A DNA stretch of 64,000 nucleotides from Chaetoceros tenuissimus (taxonomy: Eukaryota; Bacillariophyta; Thalassiosirophyceae; Chaetocerotales; Chaetocerotaceae), in assembly GCA_021927905.1 (NCBI GenBank), contig BLLK01000020.1, positions 1,426,001-1,490,000 of the forward strand, written 5' to 3'. Both the position numbers and the translations under genes were made by a program. Below the pieces are notes generated by a model, which was not told the DNA's origin, searched no databases, and saw only the letters and a program-made list of their open reading frames with translations. Below are positions 19,155-29,956 of the stretch, in pieces (the first letter of the stretch is position 1; each line of letters begins with the position of its first letter).

Positions 19155-20763
19155 TCACAATGATCATGTTGATTTTCCATCAATCCATCGTTTCTGTCAC
19201 TTTCCTCACGATTATCAAAATCATGGCATCCTCCAACATTCCTCAAGATTGATACGATACGCCTTACTACAGTCAGATCGCAACATTGCTTTCAGACACA
19301 CACGCCATACGCCTTTTGCAGCTGAACGCTACTACCACAGGAACAGTTCTGAGCAACTTGAATCTAACTCTGACTTTTACTATAATCCTGCGATGAGCAG
19401 TGAGTACGCTATTACTGATGCATACAGAATCGACCGGCTCTTCAGTGTTGAAGCGATTGCAAGGATCTTGAATTGGCGCCGACGAGGATCTTTCAAGGCC
19501 TCCTAGGAGCTCGTTACAAGAATTCACAACCACGAGCGTCTATTTGGTAGCAACGGCCTTACTTGCTGTTTCAGGAAGTACAAGACGGACGATAAGGACG
19601 AGTTGGTAGTCCGTTTCGAGCGAGTATGCCGCGAGGCAGCATGATCTTTACCGCTTGCATTCCCTTGCTTGTTGTTTGGATGTGGTGATAGGTCGTGGCG
19701 CGCAATCAGTGCTTTTGTGATGTGATGATATTATGATGTCCGATCCTTGATCCTTGATCCTTGATCGGGCACTGCTGGTCTGATCTGTTTACGTATGACT
19801 GACTGCATTTGGTTGTATAATATAAGAAGTAGGATGGCTGGTTTCATCCCATCCTTCATCACAGCATAGTATTCATCCTTATCTTGGTTTGGAGAGGAAG
19901 GCGTGAATGGTGAGTCATCGTCTACAGCCATCCAACCATGGGTTTGCTACTCATAATGCTGGCTTTCTTAGTAAGGCTTCCTTGCGATCACCACCCAGCC
20001 ACCACTATCATATCTTGTTTGCTCTTTCCTTGTGTAGTTTTGATGAATGGATAAGAGATAAGAGGTAGGCATTCTACTTCCTTCCATTGAGGTAAATTGT
20101 CAAGTGCGGGTCATGCCATGTTGTTGGTAGTTGTCCTTCGCAGATCATACCGTACATATGTCTATGTACACCACCCATTTCAACGGAAACAGCCGTGTAG
20201 GTAAAAAGTTGTTTAGGCCTCTTCGTGTCTGTTGAAAATTCAATTCTCTTTTGGAACGTAAACGTAATGATTTCTCTCAACCTCCTTTACATAGAGAAAT
20301 GTTACATCTACAAAGAGGGATCACTCCTTTACAAAAATGTAGCATTGATCAATGTCCTCCAATCAATGCTGGTGGTAATTATAGTATTTTTCACTACGAC
20401 AATGGGAATATTTGAGAGCGATGGTCTTGACAATCAACGATTACTCCTCAACGGACAAAACGGGATTGATTACGGTAGAACACCTCTTCCGATATTTTTT
20501 CAGTTTTTGCAGAAACGTACAAAGAAGATGAATTTGTTCCCTTGTCATGTGAAATAACCTTAGCTACATCGTAAAACCATCTCATGCCCCACATTCAAAT
20601 CAAGGAAATAGGAGCAAAATCACATGACTAGCTACGGACTTTAACAAAACAGATTGTAGTAAACATATCTTCTACAGAAGCTAGCAGATTCTCAATCACG
20701 CCGACAAAAGTTGAAACGAAGTCCTCCGCAATCACTAGCGTCGGTGGGAAGTGAAGCATCTTG
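19155..20763 (+). repeat. 5' spacer of HSF unit 1
   Basis: Array spacer without a convincing gene. It contains a frame conserved among some units (19393-19644, interrupted by TAG at 19504), a (CCTTGAT)3 micro-repeat at 19742-19766 that varies from 2 to 4 copies across units, and a GAAAATTC dyad at 20234-20241. The last 190 bp before the ATG are nearly identical in all units except unit 2. Confidence 0.8.
19393..19644 (+). other. Conserved spacer frame with an in-frame TAG (function unknown)
   Basis: From the ATG at 19393 the frame reads MSSEYAITDAYRIDRLF… to TAG at 19504-19506, then stays open for 45 more codons (…VVRFERVCREAA) to TGA at 19642. Unit 3 repeats this, including the TAG. In unit 2 the same frame has no internal stop and ends identically (VVRFERVCSKAA, TGA at 24209). 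In units 4-8 indels near the ATG shift it. It may be a decayed gene or the last exon of one, or chance conservation inside a recently duplicated spacer. Confidence 0.3.
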
Positions 20764-22134
20764 ATGTCGAAAAACAGAAGCAGTCGTACTACCGTAAGAG
20801 AGAAGTCAGATGCATCCATCATCGAGAAATACAAAAGGAATGATCTCATAGGAACTACATTCCCCATTAAGCTGCACATTGCACTGAAAGTTCTTCACAA
20901 TGAGGAGAGCGAAGATATAGTCTCCTGGTTGCCTCATGGCAGATCATTCAAAATTCATAACATGCGTGTCTTCGAGGAGATCATCATGAAGAGGTTTTTT
21001 CGACAAAGCAAGATTTCTTCGTTCAGGAGGCAGTTGAATCTCTATGGCTTTCAAAGGGTCCACTATGGAAGAGACATTGGTTCGTACTACCATAGATACT
21101 TCCTCCGAGGAAAGCCTCAGCTGGCAAAGCATATTACGAGAGAAAGCTGTACGATGCAGCAGATGTACAACCACCAGCGACTGCAACACCAAGAAGCTAG
21201 TGCTACCTGCATAGACGAGCCATACAAGCAGCAGCAGCAGGGGGGGATGGCAGGAGGAGCAAGCACGTTTGATGTGAACCGCAGTCAAGACTTTTATGAT
21301 ATGCCGTACATGGGGTCTGTAAACGACGTTGCTGACCACGCCGAGATAGGAGCTGGTATCAGTAGCAGCAGAGGAATACCATTGCTGAGAAGCAGCAATG
21401 AAGGTGGCATAGATGACCAAGCTACTGTTTCGGACATGACTAATGGTACATTCCATCCTGATCTACTTATGAATCATCATAACGCCAGTTATCAATTGGC
21501 ATTGCAACCTCCAGCTGGACCTTGCGATACTAGAGAGTGGTTGAGCTTGCAACTACAGGGACTGATAAATGCGCAAACCTTGAATGGACCATCGCAAGAG
21601 CAAATACAAGATGATCAAGCACAAGAGCAATTACAAGAGCAGGATACTATGTCTATGTCTACCAGTGCTCTTCGTGCTGGCTGTTTTCCGATGAGATCGT
21701 TGACCGTGTTGTCTAACAATACATCTCATACGCCGATCATAGCTCCGACTCGGACAGGAGAAAGAGATCAGTTGACATCCTTTTCTTCGTTGCTGCCGTT
21801 GTTGTCAGCAGAGCGAATGCCTGCTTTATCTGCGGCTCTATTGTCGTCACTATCATCATTACAACAAGGAGCTGTGTCTTCATCATTAGAATCTGACCAA
21901 TCAATGCAACAGCAACAACAACAACAACAACTACTACAACTACTCGTACTACGCCAACAGCAACTACTACAACAGCGAAGGCAATCAATGCTTCACCATA
22001 TAGAGGAGCTACCGAGGATGATATCTCAAGAAGTACCTAACATGATGACTAATGCTCATAATGGCAACAAGCATCAACACGAGCAGAGAGAGCGTAATGA
22101 AGGTCCTTCAGACAATCAATCACTTTGCGAATAA
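20764..22134 (+). CDS. HSF-type transcription factor, array copy 1
   Basis: 456 aa, intronless. The ATG at 20764 (MSKNRSSRTT…) is the first of the frame. Residues 33-127 form an HSF DNA-binding domain: 'FPIKLHIALKVL', 'DIVSWLPHGRSFKIHN', 'FFRQSKISSFRRQLNLYGFQRV' (recognition helix) and 'YYHRYFLRGKPQL'. HSFs bind nGAAn repeats in the nucleus. A canonical HR-A/B trimerisation coiled coil is not obvious; the C-terminus is Ser/Gln-rich with a Q8 tract followed by an amphipathic Leu/Gln segment (LLQLLVLRQQQLLQQRR) that could oligomerise or activate. Copy 1 differs from all others in its middle (about residues 190-290: …HPDLLMNHHNASYQLALQPPAG…), where the other copies share a different segment. Whether it responds to heat is not shown. 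Confidence 0.9.
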   Translation: MSKNRSSRTTVREKSDASIIEKYKRNDLIGTTFPIKLHIALKVLHNEESEDIVSWLPHGRSFKIHNMRVFEEIIMKRFFRQSKISSFRRQLNLYGFQRVHYGRDIGSYYHRYFLRGKPQLAKHITRESCTMQQMYNHQRLQHQEASATCIDEPYKQQQQGGMAGGASTFDVNRSQDFYDMPYMGSVNDVADHAEIGAGISSSRGIPLLRSSNEGGIDDQATVSDMTNGTFHPDLLMNHHNASYQLALQPPAGPCDTREWLSLQLQGLINAQTLNGPSQEQIQDDQAQEQLQEQDTMSMSTSALRAGCFPMRSLTVLSNNTSHTPIIAPTRTGERDQLTSFSSLLPLLSAERMPALSAALLSSLSSLQQGAVSSSLESDQSMQQQQQQQQLLQLLVLRQQQLLQQRRQSMLHHIEELPRMISQEVPNMMTNAHNGNKHQHEQRERNEGPSDNQSLCE

Positions 22135-22353
22135 TTGGAGAACAGAATATGATTTGTTGAAGCAATCATCAGTATCATTGTAGATCCTTCTTTTGTATCA
22201 GGAATGAAAATATTCATTGACATATCATTCTTGTTTCTTTTGTATTGTTGTCGGTGTTAAAAGATGATTCTCGAGCTTCATTCGACTGTTCAATGTGATT
22301 CCATAAATGAGCATTGAGGATCTGTGCTACTGTCTAGCTTACAATCAGTAGGA

Positions 22354-22515
22354 ATGATGCTTGCTTGCTTGCTTGGCTGTTTATTTGGTTGTATTGTTCT
22401 CGGATATCATCGTAATATGTTCGGAGATGATGAATGGAGTTGCGTTATAAAGACGGAAGTACTACGAAAGATAAAAATGAAAAGGCATAGAAAACGCATT
22501 AGAAGACCATTGTGA
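22354..22515 (+). CDS. Conserved post-HSF micro-ORF with one hydrophobic segment (eight copies)
   Basis: 53 codons from the double ATG at 22354: MMLACLLGCLFGCIVLGYHR, a hydrophobic Cys/Gly/Leu-rich helix followed by an acidic then a basic tail (RKIKMKRHRKRIRRPL). Equivalent frames lie at 26798-26959, 31523-31684, 36074-36235 and 40694-40855. Shortened 44-aa versions (ending KMKA) occur at 45311-45445, 50078-50212 and 54837-54971 after a 2-bp loss. It starts about 220 bp after the HSF stop, on the same strand, and may simply be HSF 3' UTR. Most differences among copies are conservative, but the copies are too similar to test selection by eye. Low confidence as a translated gene. Confidence 0.3.
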   Translation: MMLACLLGCLFGCIVLGYHRNMFGDDEWSCVIKTEVLRKIKMKRHRKRIRRPL

Positions 22516-24984
22516 ATGCGGAATATATTGCTCATTATCAGAAGTGCGAAAGACAAAAATGAAGGAAAAAGGAAAGGCATTAAACTACCATGGTGAATGT
22601 TGAATATGTTGTACATCATCGGTATGATACTAATGTGAATGTGTTGGAGTGCTCACAGAATTCAAAATGTCCTTTTGTGTGTAAGTAGCATCGTGAAAAA
22701 GGTACACTATCTATCTACCAATCGGTGATGTCATCGTATACTCGTAGAATGTACAACTATGTATTGTGTACAGTAAGGTACCCTACCACTACTATGCGGG
22801 GGGTCTCGGTGTGGTGATTCATGTCAATTTATCTGATGATACGTATTTGGCTATGGGAAAAAAGACACGTGTGTAACAGCTAAGCTAGTAGATAGCGGCA
22901 ACAGGAGCAGAAACATTTCAACATTACTATACGTACTATGGCGAAAAAATAGCAGATAGCATTTATCAGCTATAGAAGACCGTCCTCGTTTAGTTTCTTT
23001 TTGTTCAGTAGCTGACAATTTCTTAGAAATGAAGTAAGGAGGTCGTGACAACTGCGGGATGATGTTGGGAAGGAGGATTGTCGTCCTCTTTGCTGCTCTT
23101 AATACTAAGCAAGCAAGAAACTTGTTGCTTGGTTCAGCAAGCAATTAGCTAGCTAGTGTTAGATCACTCGAGAATGAAGAAGCAAGCAAACAACAAAAAT
23201 GTAGAAGAACCTTGGTGTAGTAATAGAAATGCATCTTTTTCATACTAGCAAGACTCGGCTACTACTTTACACACATAGGTAGTTGTTGACGAAATGTCTT
23301 CTTTCAAATATAAAAAAGTAAAGAGTACTAGTAACGGTTCGTCGTCAAATTTATTCTTTAGTACTTGTGTAGTCGGTTCATCACATTTCAATCATCTCCT
23401 TTTACATCAATCGCTCATCAGTTGTGTTGTGATACTACTCTTTGCTTGGCTGCTGGAATAAGTTCTTCTTGCTCGCTCCCACAGCATGGAACGAAGTCAA
23501 GTTGTTACAAGAATATCATCATCATCTCGTCGGCACGAAGACTCGAGGATAATACTGCTAAGGAGTGCTACCACACGACTTCTTAGCAAGCATAGAAATT
23601 CATATCTCACACTTAAAAAAGAAGAACCACGATTGGTAGCTAGTAATATTTGTTAACAAGAAGTACATCACTTCGCTCTTCTCTTCAAAATTGTAGCCAA
23701 ATAATTGATGATGTAGAATCCTTGTACCGTCAGTTTTGCTTGTTTCTCAACACTTTCAGTACAGCTCCTATCTCACAATGATCATTTGCTTTGCTTTTCT
23801 ATCAATCCATCGTTTCTGTCACTTTCCTCACGATTATCAAAATCATGGCATCCTCCAACATTCCTCAAAATTGATACGATACGACTTACTACAGTCAGAT
23901 CGCAACATTGCTTTCAGAAACACAAGCCTCTTGCAGCTGAACGCTACTACCACAGGAACAGTTCTGAGCAACTTGAATCTAACTCTGACTTTTACTATAA
24001 TCCTACGATGAGCAGTGAATACGACCTTGCTGATAGATACATAATGGACCAACTGTTACTAGCACTGGCGAGGAGCTCTCAATTCCTCCTTGTTACAGCA
24101 AAATGTCTTAACCACGAGTGTCTAGTTGGTAACTTTGTTGTTTCAAGAAGTACAAGACGGACAAGAAGTTTGGTAGTCCGTTTCGAGCGAGTATGCAGCA
24201 AGGCAGCATGATGAACTTTACCATCTTGCAAGATTGTTTTCTTTGCTTGCTTTCCCTTGCTTGTTTGGACGTGGTGCAATCAGTGCTTTTGTGATCTGAT
24301 GATCTGATTTATGATTTGTTTACCAGTGGCATTTGATTGTATGTAAGAAGTAGGATGGCTGGTTTCATGTTTTCATCCCATCCTTCTTCACGCACAGCAT
24401 AGTATTCATCCTTATCTTTGTTTGGAGAGGAATGCTGGGTCGTTGCCAACAGCCATCCAACCAAGGGTTTGCTACCCATAATGCTGGCTTTCTTAGTAAG
24501 GCTTCCTTGTGATCAGCAACACCATTATCGTTTGTTGATTTCCTGAATGGAAAGAGATAAGAGGTAGGCATTCTACTTCCTTCCATTGAGGTAAATTGTC
24601 AAGTGCGGGTCATGCTGTTGTCCTTCGCAGATCATACTGTCAAAGCATGGTCAAAGTACAAAAGTACCAAGAACCGCTCAACGGCAGCAGATGTCGCGGT
24701 AAAAGTTGTTTTAGGCCTCTTCGTGTCTGTTGAAAATTCATTCTCCTTTGGAACGTAAACGTAATGATTTCTCTCAATCTTCCAAAATCTTCTGAACGTA
24801 GAGAAATGTTTCATCTACAAAAGAAGGATCACTAGCATTGATCAATGTCTGCTCAAAGGTGGTCACAACATTAGTAACGAGAATGGGAATATTTGAGAGC
24901 GATGGTCTTGACAACCAACGATTACTCCTCAACGGATTTAACGGGATCAGAATCAGAAAAGTGAGAGTACAAGCTCGTGACATG

Positions 24985-25216
24985 TATGCACGATACCTTA
25001 CTATTACTACTGTCTCAAAAAGTAAGAAAAGTTAGAACACAACTGACAAAAACGAAAAGAGAGAATGGACATGGACTGGTATACACCATGAATACAATAA
25101 GGGCAGTGCTAAAGTTCATTTATCATTAGTTCTAATATAATTATAATTAAACTATAGTGGGGACTACTCCTTGGATCCTGCTACGCTACAAACGCGGCGA
25201 CAGAGGAGCTGCAGCG
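24985..25216 (+). promoter_or_regulatory. Unit-2-specific upstream region
   Basis: Replaces the roughly 190-bp block that precedes the ATG in the other seven copies. It is AT-rich around 25120-25150 and GC-richer just before the ATG (GCTACGCTACAAACGCGGCG). Its promoter role is inferred only from position. Confidence 0.4.
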
Positions 25217-26578
25217 ATGACGAAGTCGAAAAACAGAAGCAGTCGTACTACCGTAAGAGAGAAGTCAGATGCATCCATCATCGAGAAATACGAAAGGAAT
25301 GATCTCACAGGAACTACATTCCCCATTAAGCTGCACATTGCACTGAAAGTTCTTCACAATGAGGAGAGCGAAGATATAGTCTCCTGGTTGCCTCATGGCA
25401 GATCATTCAAAATTCATAACATGCGTGTCTTCGAGGAGATCATCATGAAGAGGTTTTTTCGACAAAGCAAGATTTCTTCGTTCAGGAGGCAGTTGAATCT
25501 CTATGGCTTTCAAAGGGTCCACTATGGAAGAGACATTGGTTCGTACTACCATAGATACTTCCTCCGAGGAAAGCCTCAGCTGGCAAAGCATATTACGAGA
25601 GAAAGCTGTACGATGCAGCAGATGTACAACCACCAGCGACTGCAACACCAAGAAGCTAGTGCTACCTGCATAGACGAGCCATACAAGCAGCAGCAGCAGG
25701 GGGGGATGGCAGGAGGAGCAAGCACGTTTGATGTGAACCGCAGTCAAGACTTTTATGATATGCCGTACATGGGGTCTGTAAACGACATTGATATGGTCGA
25801 CGCTGGTATCAGTAGCAGCAGAGGAATACCATTGCTGAGAAGCAGCAATGAAGGTGGCATAGAGGGCCAAGCTACTGTTTCGAACGTACTGAATAATGGT
25901 ACATCAATGGTTCGACAGTCCGTTCGCACTTCTGATCTGCTGATGAATCATCATAACGCCAGTCACCAAGAGGCATTGCATTCTCCACTTAGATCACCTC
26001 AAGTCCAACATGAGCATGCCTTGTCGAATCTATCTGCACAAGAGCAACAACAAGTACAAGAGCAAGTGCAATTACAAGAGCAGGATACTATGTCTATGTC
26101 TACCAGTGCTCTTCGTGCTGGCTATTTCCCGACGAGAACGTTGACCGCATTATCTAACAATACATCTCATACGCCGATCATAGCTCCGACTCGGACAGGA
26201 GAAAGAGATCAGTTGACATCCTTTTCTTCGTTGCTGCCGTTGTTGTCAGCAGAGCGAATGCCTGCTTTATCTGTGGCTCTATTGTCGTCACTATCATCAT
26301 TACAACAAGGAGCTGTGTCTTCATCATTAGAATCTGACCAATCAATGCAACAACAACAACAACAGCAACTACAGCTATTACAACTACTCGTACTACGCCA
26401 ACAGCAACTACAACAACAGCGAAGGCAATCAATGCTTCACCATATAGAGGAGCTACCGAGGATGATATCTCAAGAAGTACCTAACATGATGACTAATGCT
26501 CATAATAACAACAAGCATCAACACGAGCAGAGAGAGCGAAATGAAGGTCCTTCAGACAATCAATCACTTTGCGAATAA
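25217..26578 (+). CDS. HSF-type transcription factor, array copy 2 (private promoter)
   Basis: 453 aa from the ATG at 25217 (MTKSKNRSSRTT…). The DNA-binding domain is nearly identical to copy 1; the middle is of the common type (…MVRQSVRTSDLLMNHHNASHQEALHS…); the C-terminal tract is Q7 followed by LQLLQLLVLRQQQLQQQRR. The N-terminus (MTKSK instead of MSK) and roughly 230 bp upstream are unlike the other copies: AT-rich with an ATAATTATAATTAAACTATAG stretch near 25136. This copy may therefore be transcribed differently. No frameshift or stop. Confidence 0.9.
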   Translation: MTKSKNRSSRTTVREKSDASIIEKYERNDLTGTTFPIKLHIALKVLHNEESEDIVSWLPHGRSFKIHNMRVFEEIIMKRFFRQSKISSFRRQLNLYGFQRVHYGRDIGSYYHRYFLRGKPQLAKHITRESCTMQQMYNHQRLQHQEASATCIDEPYKQQQQGGMAGGASTFDVNRSQDFYDMPYMGSVNDIDMVDAGISSSRGIPLLRSSNEGGIEGQATVSNVLNNGTSMVRQSVRTSDLLMNHHNASHQEALHSPLRSPQVQHEHALSNLSAQEQQQVQEQVQLQEQDTMSMSTSALRAGYFPTRTLTALSNNTSHTPIIAPTRTGERDQLTSFSSLLPLLSAERMPALSVALLSSLSSLQQGAVSSSLESDQSMQQQQQQQLQLLQLLVLRQQQLQQQRRQSMLHHIEELPRMISQEVPNMMTNAHNNNKHQHEQRERNEGPSDNQSLCE

Positions 26579-29500
26579 TTGGAGAACAGAATATGATTTG
26601 TTGAAGCAATCATCAGTATCACTGTAGATCCTTCTTTTGTATCAGGAATGAAAATATTCATTGATATATCATTCTTGTTTCTTTTGTATTGTTGTCGGTG
26701 TTAAAAGATGATTCTCGAGCTTCATTCGACTGTTCAATGTGATTCCATAAATGAGCATTGAGGATCTATGCTACTGTCTAGCTTACAATCAGTAGGAATG
26801 ATGCTTGCTTGCTTGCTTGGCTGTTTATTTGGTTGTATTGTTCTCGGATATTATCGTAATATGTTCGGAGATGATGAATGGAGTTGCGTTATAAAGACGG
26901 AAGTACTACGAAAGATAAAAATGAAGGGGCATAGAAAACGCATTAGAACACCATTGTGAATGCGGAATATATTGTTCATCATCAGAAGTACGAAAGACAA
27001 GAAAAATGAAGGAAAAGTAAAAGGCATTAAACTACCATGGTGAATGTTGAATATGTTGTACATCATCGGTATGATACTAATGTGAATGTGTTGGAGTGCT
27101 AACAGAATTCAAAATGTCCTTTTGTGTGTAAGTAGCATCGTGAAAAAGGTAAACGCTCTACGCCATACCAATCGATGATGTCATGTTTGGTGACCATAGT
27201 ATGTACAGCTGACTCTTCTGTACAGTATGGTACCTACCTACTAGTAATATGTGGAGGTATTCCTACCATGCGGTGTGTCTCACTGTTGTGATGATTCATG
27301 TCAAAAATGATTGACGAATACTTTCCTCTGATGACTGATGACACGTATTTGGATATGGGAAAAGACACCATGTGTAACTTTGTAGCTATAGCTATCGATA
27401 GTTGCTACGGGAGCAGAAACATGCAACTAGCAGCCAGTTTTAACATTATTACTACGACGAAAAAATAGCAGATAAGATCGCCGTTGAGGTTCTTTTCGTT
27501 AGCTAGTAGCTGACAATTGCTTAGAAATGAAGTGAGTAGGTCGTGACAACTGCGGGATGATGTTGGGAAGGAGGATCGTCCTCCTTCCTGTTCGTACTAC
27601 TACCAGTAATAAGCAAGATATTATCTAGCTAATATTAGATTGTTCGAGAATGGAGAAGCAAACATACAACAACGAAAATGTAGAAGACCCTAGCAGGGTG
27701 AAGTACACTACTACTAGAAATGTATGCTTCTTCTTCATGTTAGCACAAGACTTGGACCACTACTATACACTTGTAGTTGTTGACGAGCGAAATGTCTGCA
27801 TCATATGGAGGAATACTTTTTCTTTAAAATTAAATCAAGTAATGATTAGTAATGGCTTGTCGTCAAGCAAGCAAGCAAGGATACCTATAGTAGTAGTCGG
27901 TTCATCACATTTCAATTATCTCCTTTTATATCAATCGCTCATCAGTTGTGTTGTGATACAACTCTTTCCTTGGCTGCTGGAATAAGTTCTTCTTGCTCGC
28001 TCCCATAGCACGGAACGAAGTCAAGTTGTTACAAGAATATCAACATCATCTCGTCGGCACGAAGACTCGAGGATAATACTGCTAAGTGCTACCACACGAC
28101 TACTTAGCAAGCATACAAATTCATGTCCGAGAAGACTAGTAGCTAGTAATATTTAACAAGCAAGAAGTACATCACTTCGCTCTTCTCTTCAAAATTGTAG
28201 CCAAATAATTGATGATATAGAATCCTTGTACCGCCAGTGTTGCTTGTTTTCTCAACACTTTCAATGCAGCTCCTATCTCACAATGATCATTTGCTTTGCT
28301 TTTCCATCAATCCATCGTTTCTGTCACTTTCCTCACGATTATCAAAATCATGGCATCCTCCAACATTCCTCAAGATTGATACCATATGATGCAATGAAAC
28401 AATACGATACTTACTACCGTCAGACAACAACAAGATCGCAGTACCAGACACACAAGCCTCTTGCAGCTGAACGATGATAGCTATGTACTACCCCAGAAAC
28501 ATTTCTGAGCAACTTGAATCTAACTCTAACTTTCATACTCCTACGATGAGCAGTGAGTACGCTATTACTGATGCATACAGAATCGACCGGCTCTTCAGTG
28601 TTGAAGCGATTGCAAGGATCTTGAATTGGCGCCGACGAGGATCTTTCAAGGCCTCCTAGGAGCTCGTTACAAGAATTCACAACCACGAGCGTCTATTTGG
28701 TAGCAACGGCCTTACTTGCTGTTTCAAGAAGTACAAGACGGACGATAAGGACGAGTTGGTAGTCCGTTTCGAGCGAGTATGCCGCGAGGCAGCATGATCT
28801 TTACCATCTTGCAACTTTGATCACTTACTTTGCTTGCATTCCCTTGCTTGTTGTTTGGACGTGGTGATAGGTCGTGGCGCGCAATCAGTGCTTTTGTGAT
28901 GTGATGATATTATGATGTCCGATCCTTGATCCTTGATCCTTGATCCTTGATCGGGCACTGCTGGTCTGATCTGTTTACGTATGACTGACTGCATTTGGTT
29001 GTATAATATAAGAAGTAGGATGGCTGGTTTCATCCCATCCTTCATCACAGCATGATAGCATGATATCCTTATCTTGGTTTGGAGAGGAAGGCGTGAGTGG
29101 TGAGTCATCGTCTACAGCCATCCAACCATGGGTTTGCTACTCATAATGCTGGCTTTCTTAGTAAGGCTTCCTTGCGATCACCACCCAGCCACCACTATCA
29201 TATCTTGTTTGCTCTTTCCCTGTGTAGTTTTGATGAATGGATAAGAGATAAGAGGTAGGCATTCTACTTCCTTCCATTGAGGTAAATTGTCAAGTGCGGG
29301 TCATGCCATGTTGTTGGTAGTTGTCCTTCGCAGATCATACCGTACATATGTCTATGTACACCACCCATTTCAACGGAAACAGCCGTGTAGGTAAAAAGTT
29401 GTTTAGGCCTCTTCGTGTCTGTTGAAAATTCAATTCTCTTTTGGAACGTAAACGTAATGATTTCTCTCAACCTCCTTTACATAGAGAAATGTTACATCTA

Positions 29501-29956
29501 CAAAGAGGGATCACTCCTTTACAAAATGTAGCATTGATCAATGTCCTCCAATCAATGCTGGTGGTAATTATAGTATTTTTCACTACGACAATGGGAATAT
29601 TTGAGAGCGATGGTCTTGACAATCAACGATTACTCCTCAACGGACAAAACGGGATTGATTACGGTAAAATGAACACCTCTTCCGATATTTTTTCAGTTTT
29701 TGCAGAAACGTACAAAGAAGATGAATTTGTTCCCTTGTCATGTGAAATAACCTTAGCTACATCGTAAAACCATCTCATGCCCCACATTCAAATCAAGGAA
29801 ATAGGAGCAAAATCACATGACTAGCTACGGACTTTAACAAAACAGATTGTAGTAAACATATCTTCTACAGAAGCTAGCAGATTCTCAATCACGACGACAA
29901 AAGTTGAAACGAAGTCCTCCGCAATCACTAGCGTCGGTGAAAAGTGAAGCATCTTG
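26579..29956 (+). repeat. Array spacer 2
   Basis: Standard spacer with micro-ORF (26798-26959), post-gene duplication, unit start near 28275, conserved frame with TAG (28545-28796), four copies of CCTTGAT near 28921, and a GAAAATTC dyad at 29424-29431. A 111-codon frame at 27650-27985 (ATG start, Phe/Val/Leu-rich) is not conserved in the other units and is not called. Confidence 0.8.

Larger units (their letters stand above)
22135..25216 (+). repeat. Array spacer 1 (between HSF copies 1 and 2)
   Basis: The most diverged full-length spacer. It holds the post-gene micro-ORF (22354-22515), a tandem duplication (22465-22540 and 22547-22620, both with CGAAAGA(T/C)AAAAATGAA and ACCAT(T/G)GTGAATG), the AGTACATCACTTCGC block and the CTCACAATGATCAT unit start near 23773. 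The last 230 bp (about 24985-25216) do not match the upstream regions of other copies. Confidence 0.8.

Noticed and set aside
19401-19506. Intron (GTGAGT…CCTCCTAG) in the unit-1 spacer
   Set aside because: Joining the flanks gives a 16-residue frame ending in a stop, and the donor is lost in units 6-8.
20944-21988. Long minus-strand frames opposite each HSF gene, including a Val-rich one opposite the polyQ tract
   Set aside because: Read-through of the complement of the DNA-binding domain and of CAA/CAG repeats; they recur wherever the gene recurs and match no domain.
24774-24983. Minus-strand 69-codon frame in spacer 1 that looks protein-like
   Set aside because: The equivalent positions in other units contain stops; no recognisable domain, so coding cannot be supported.
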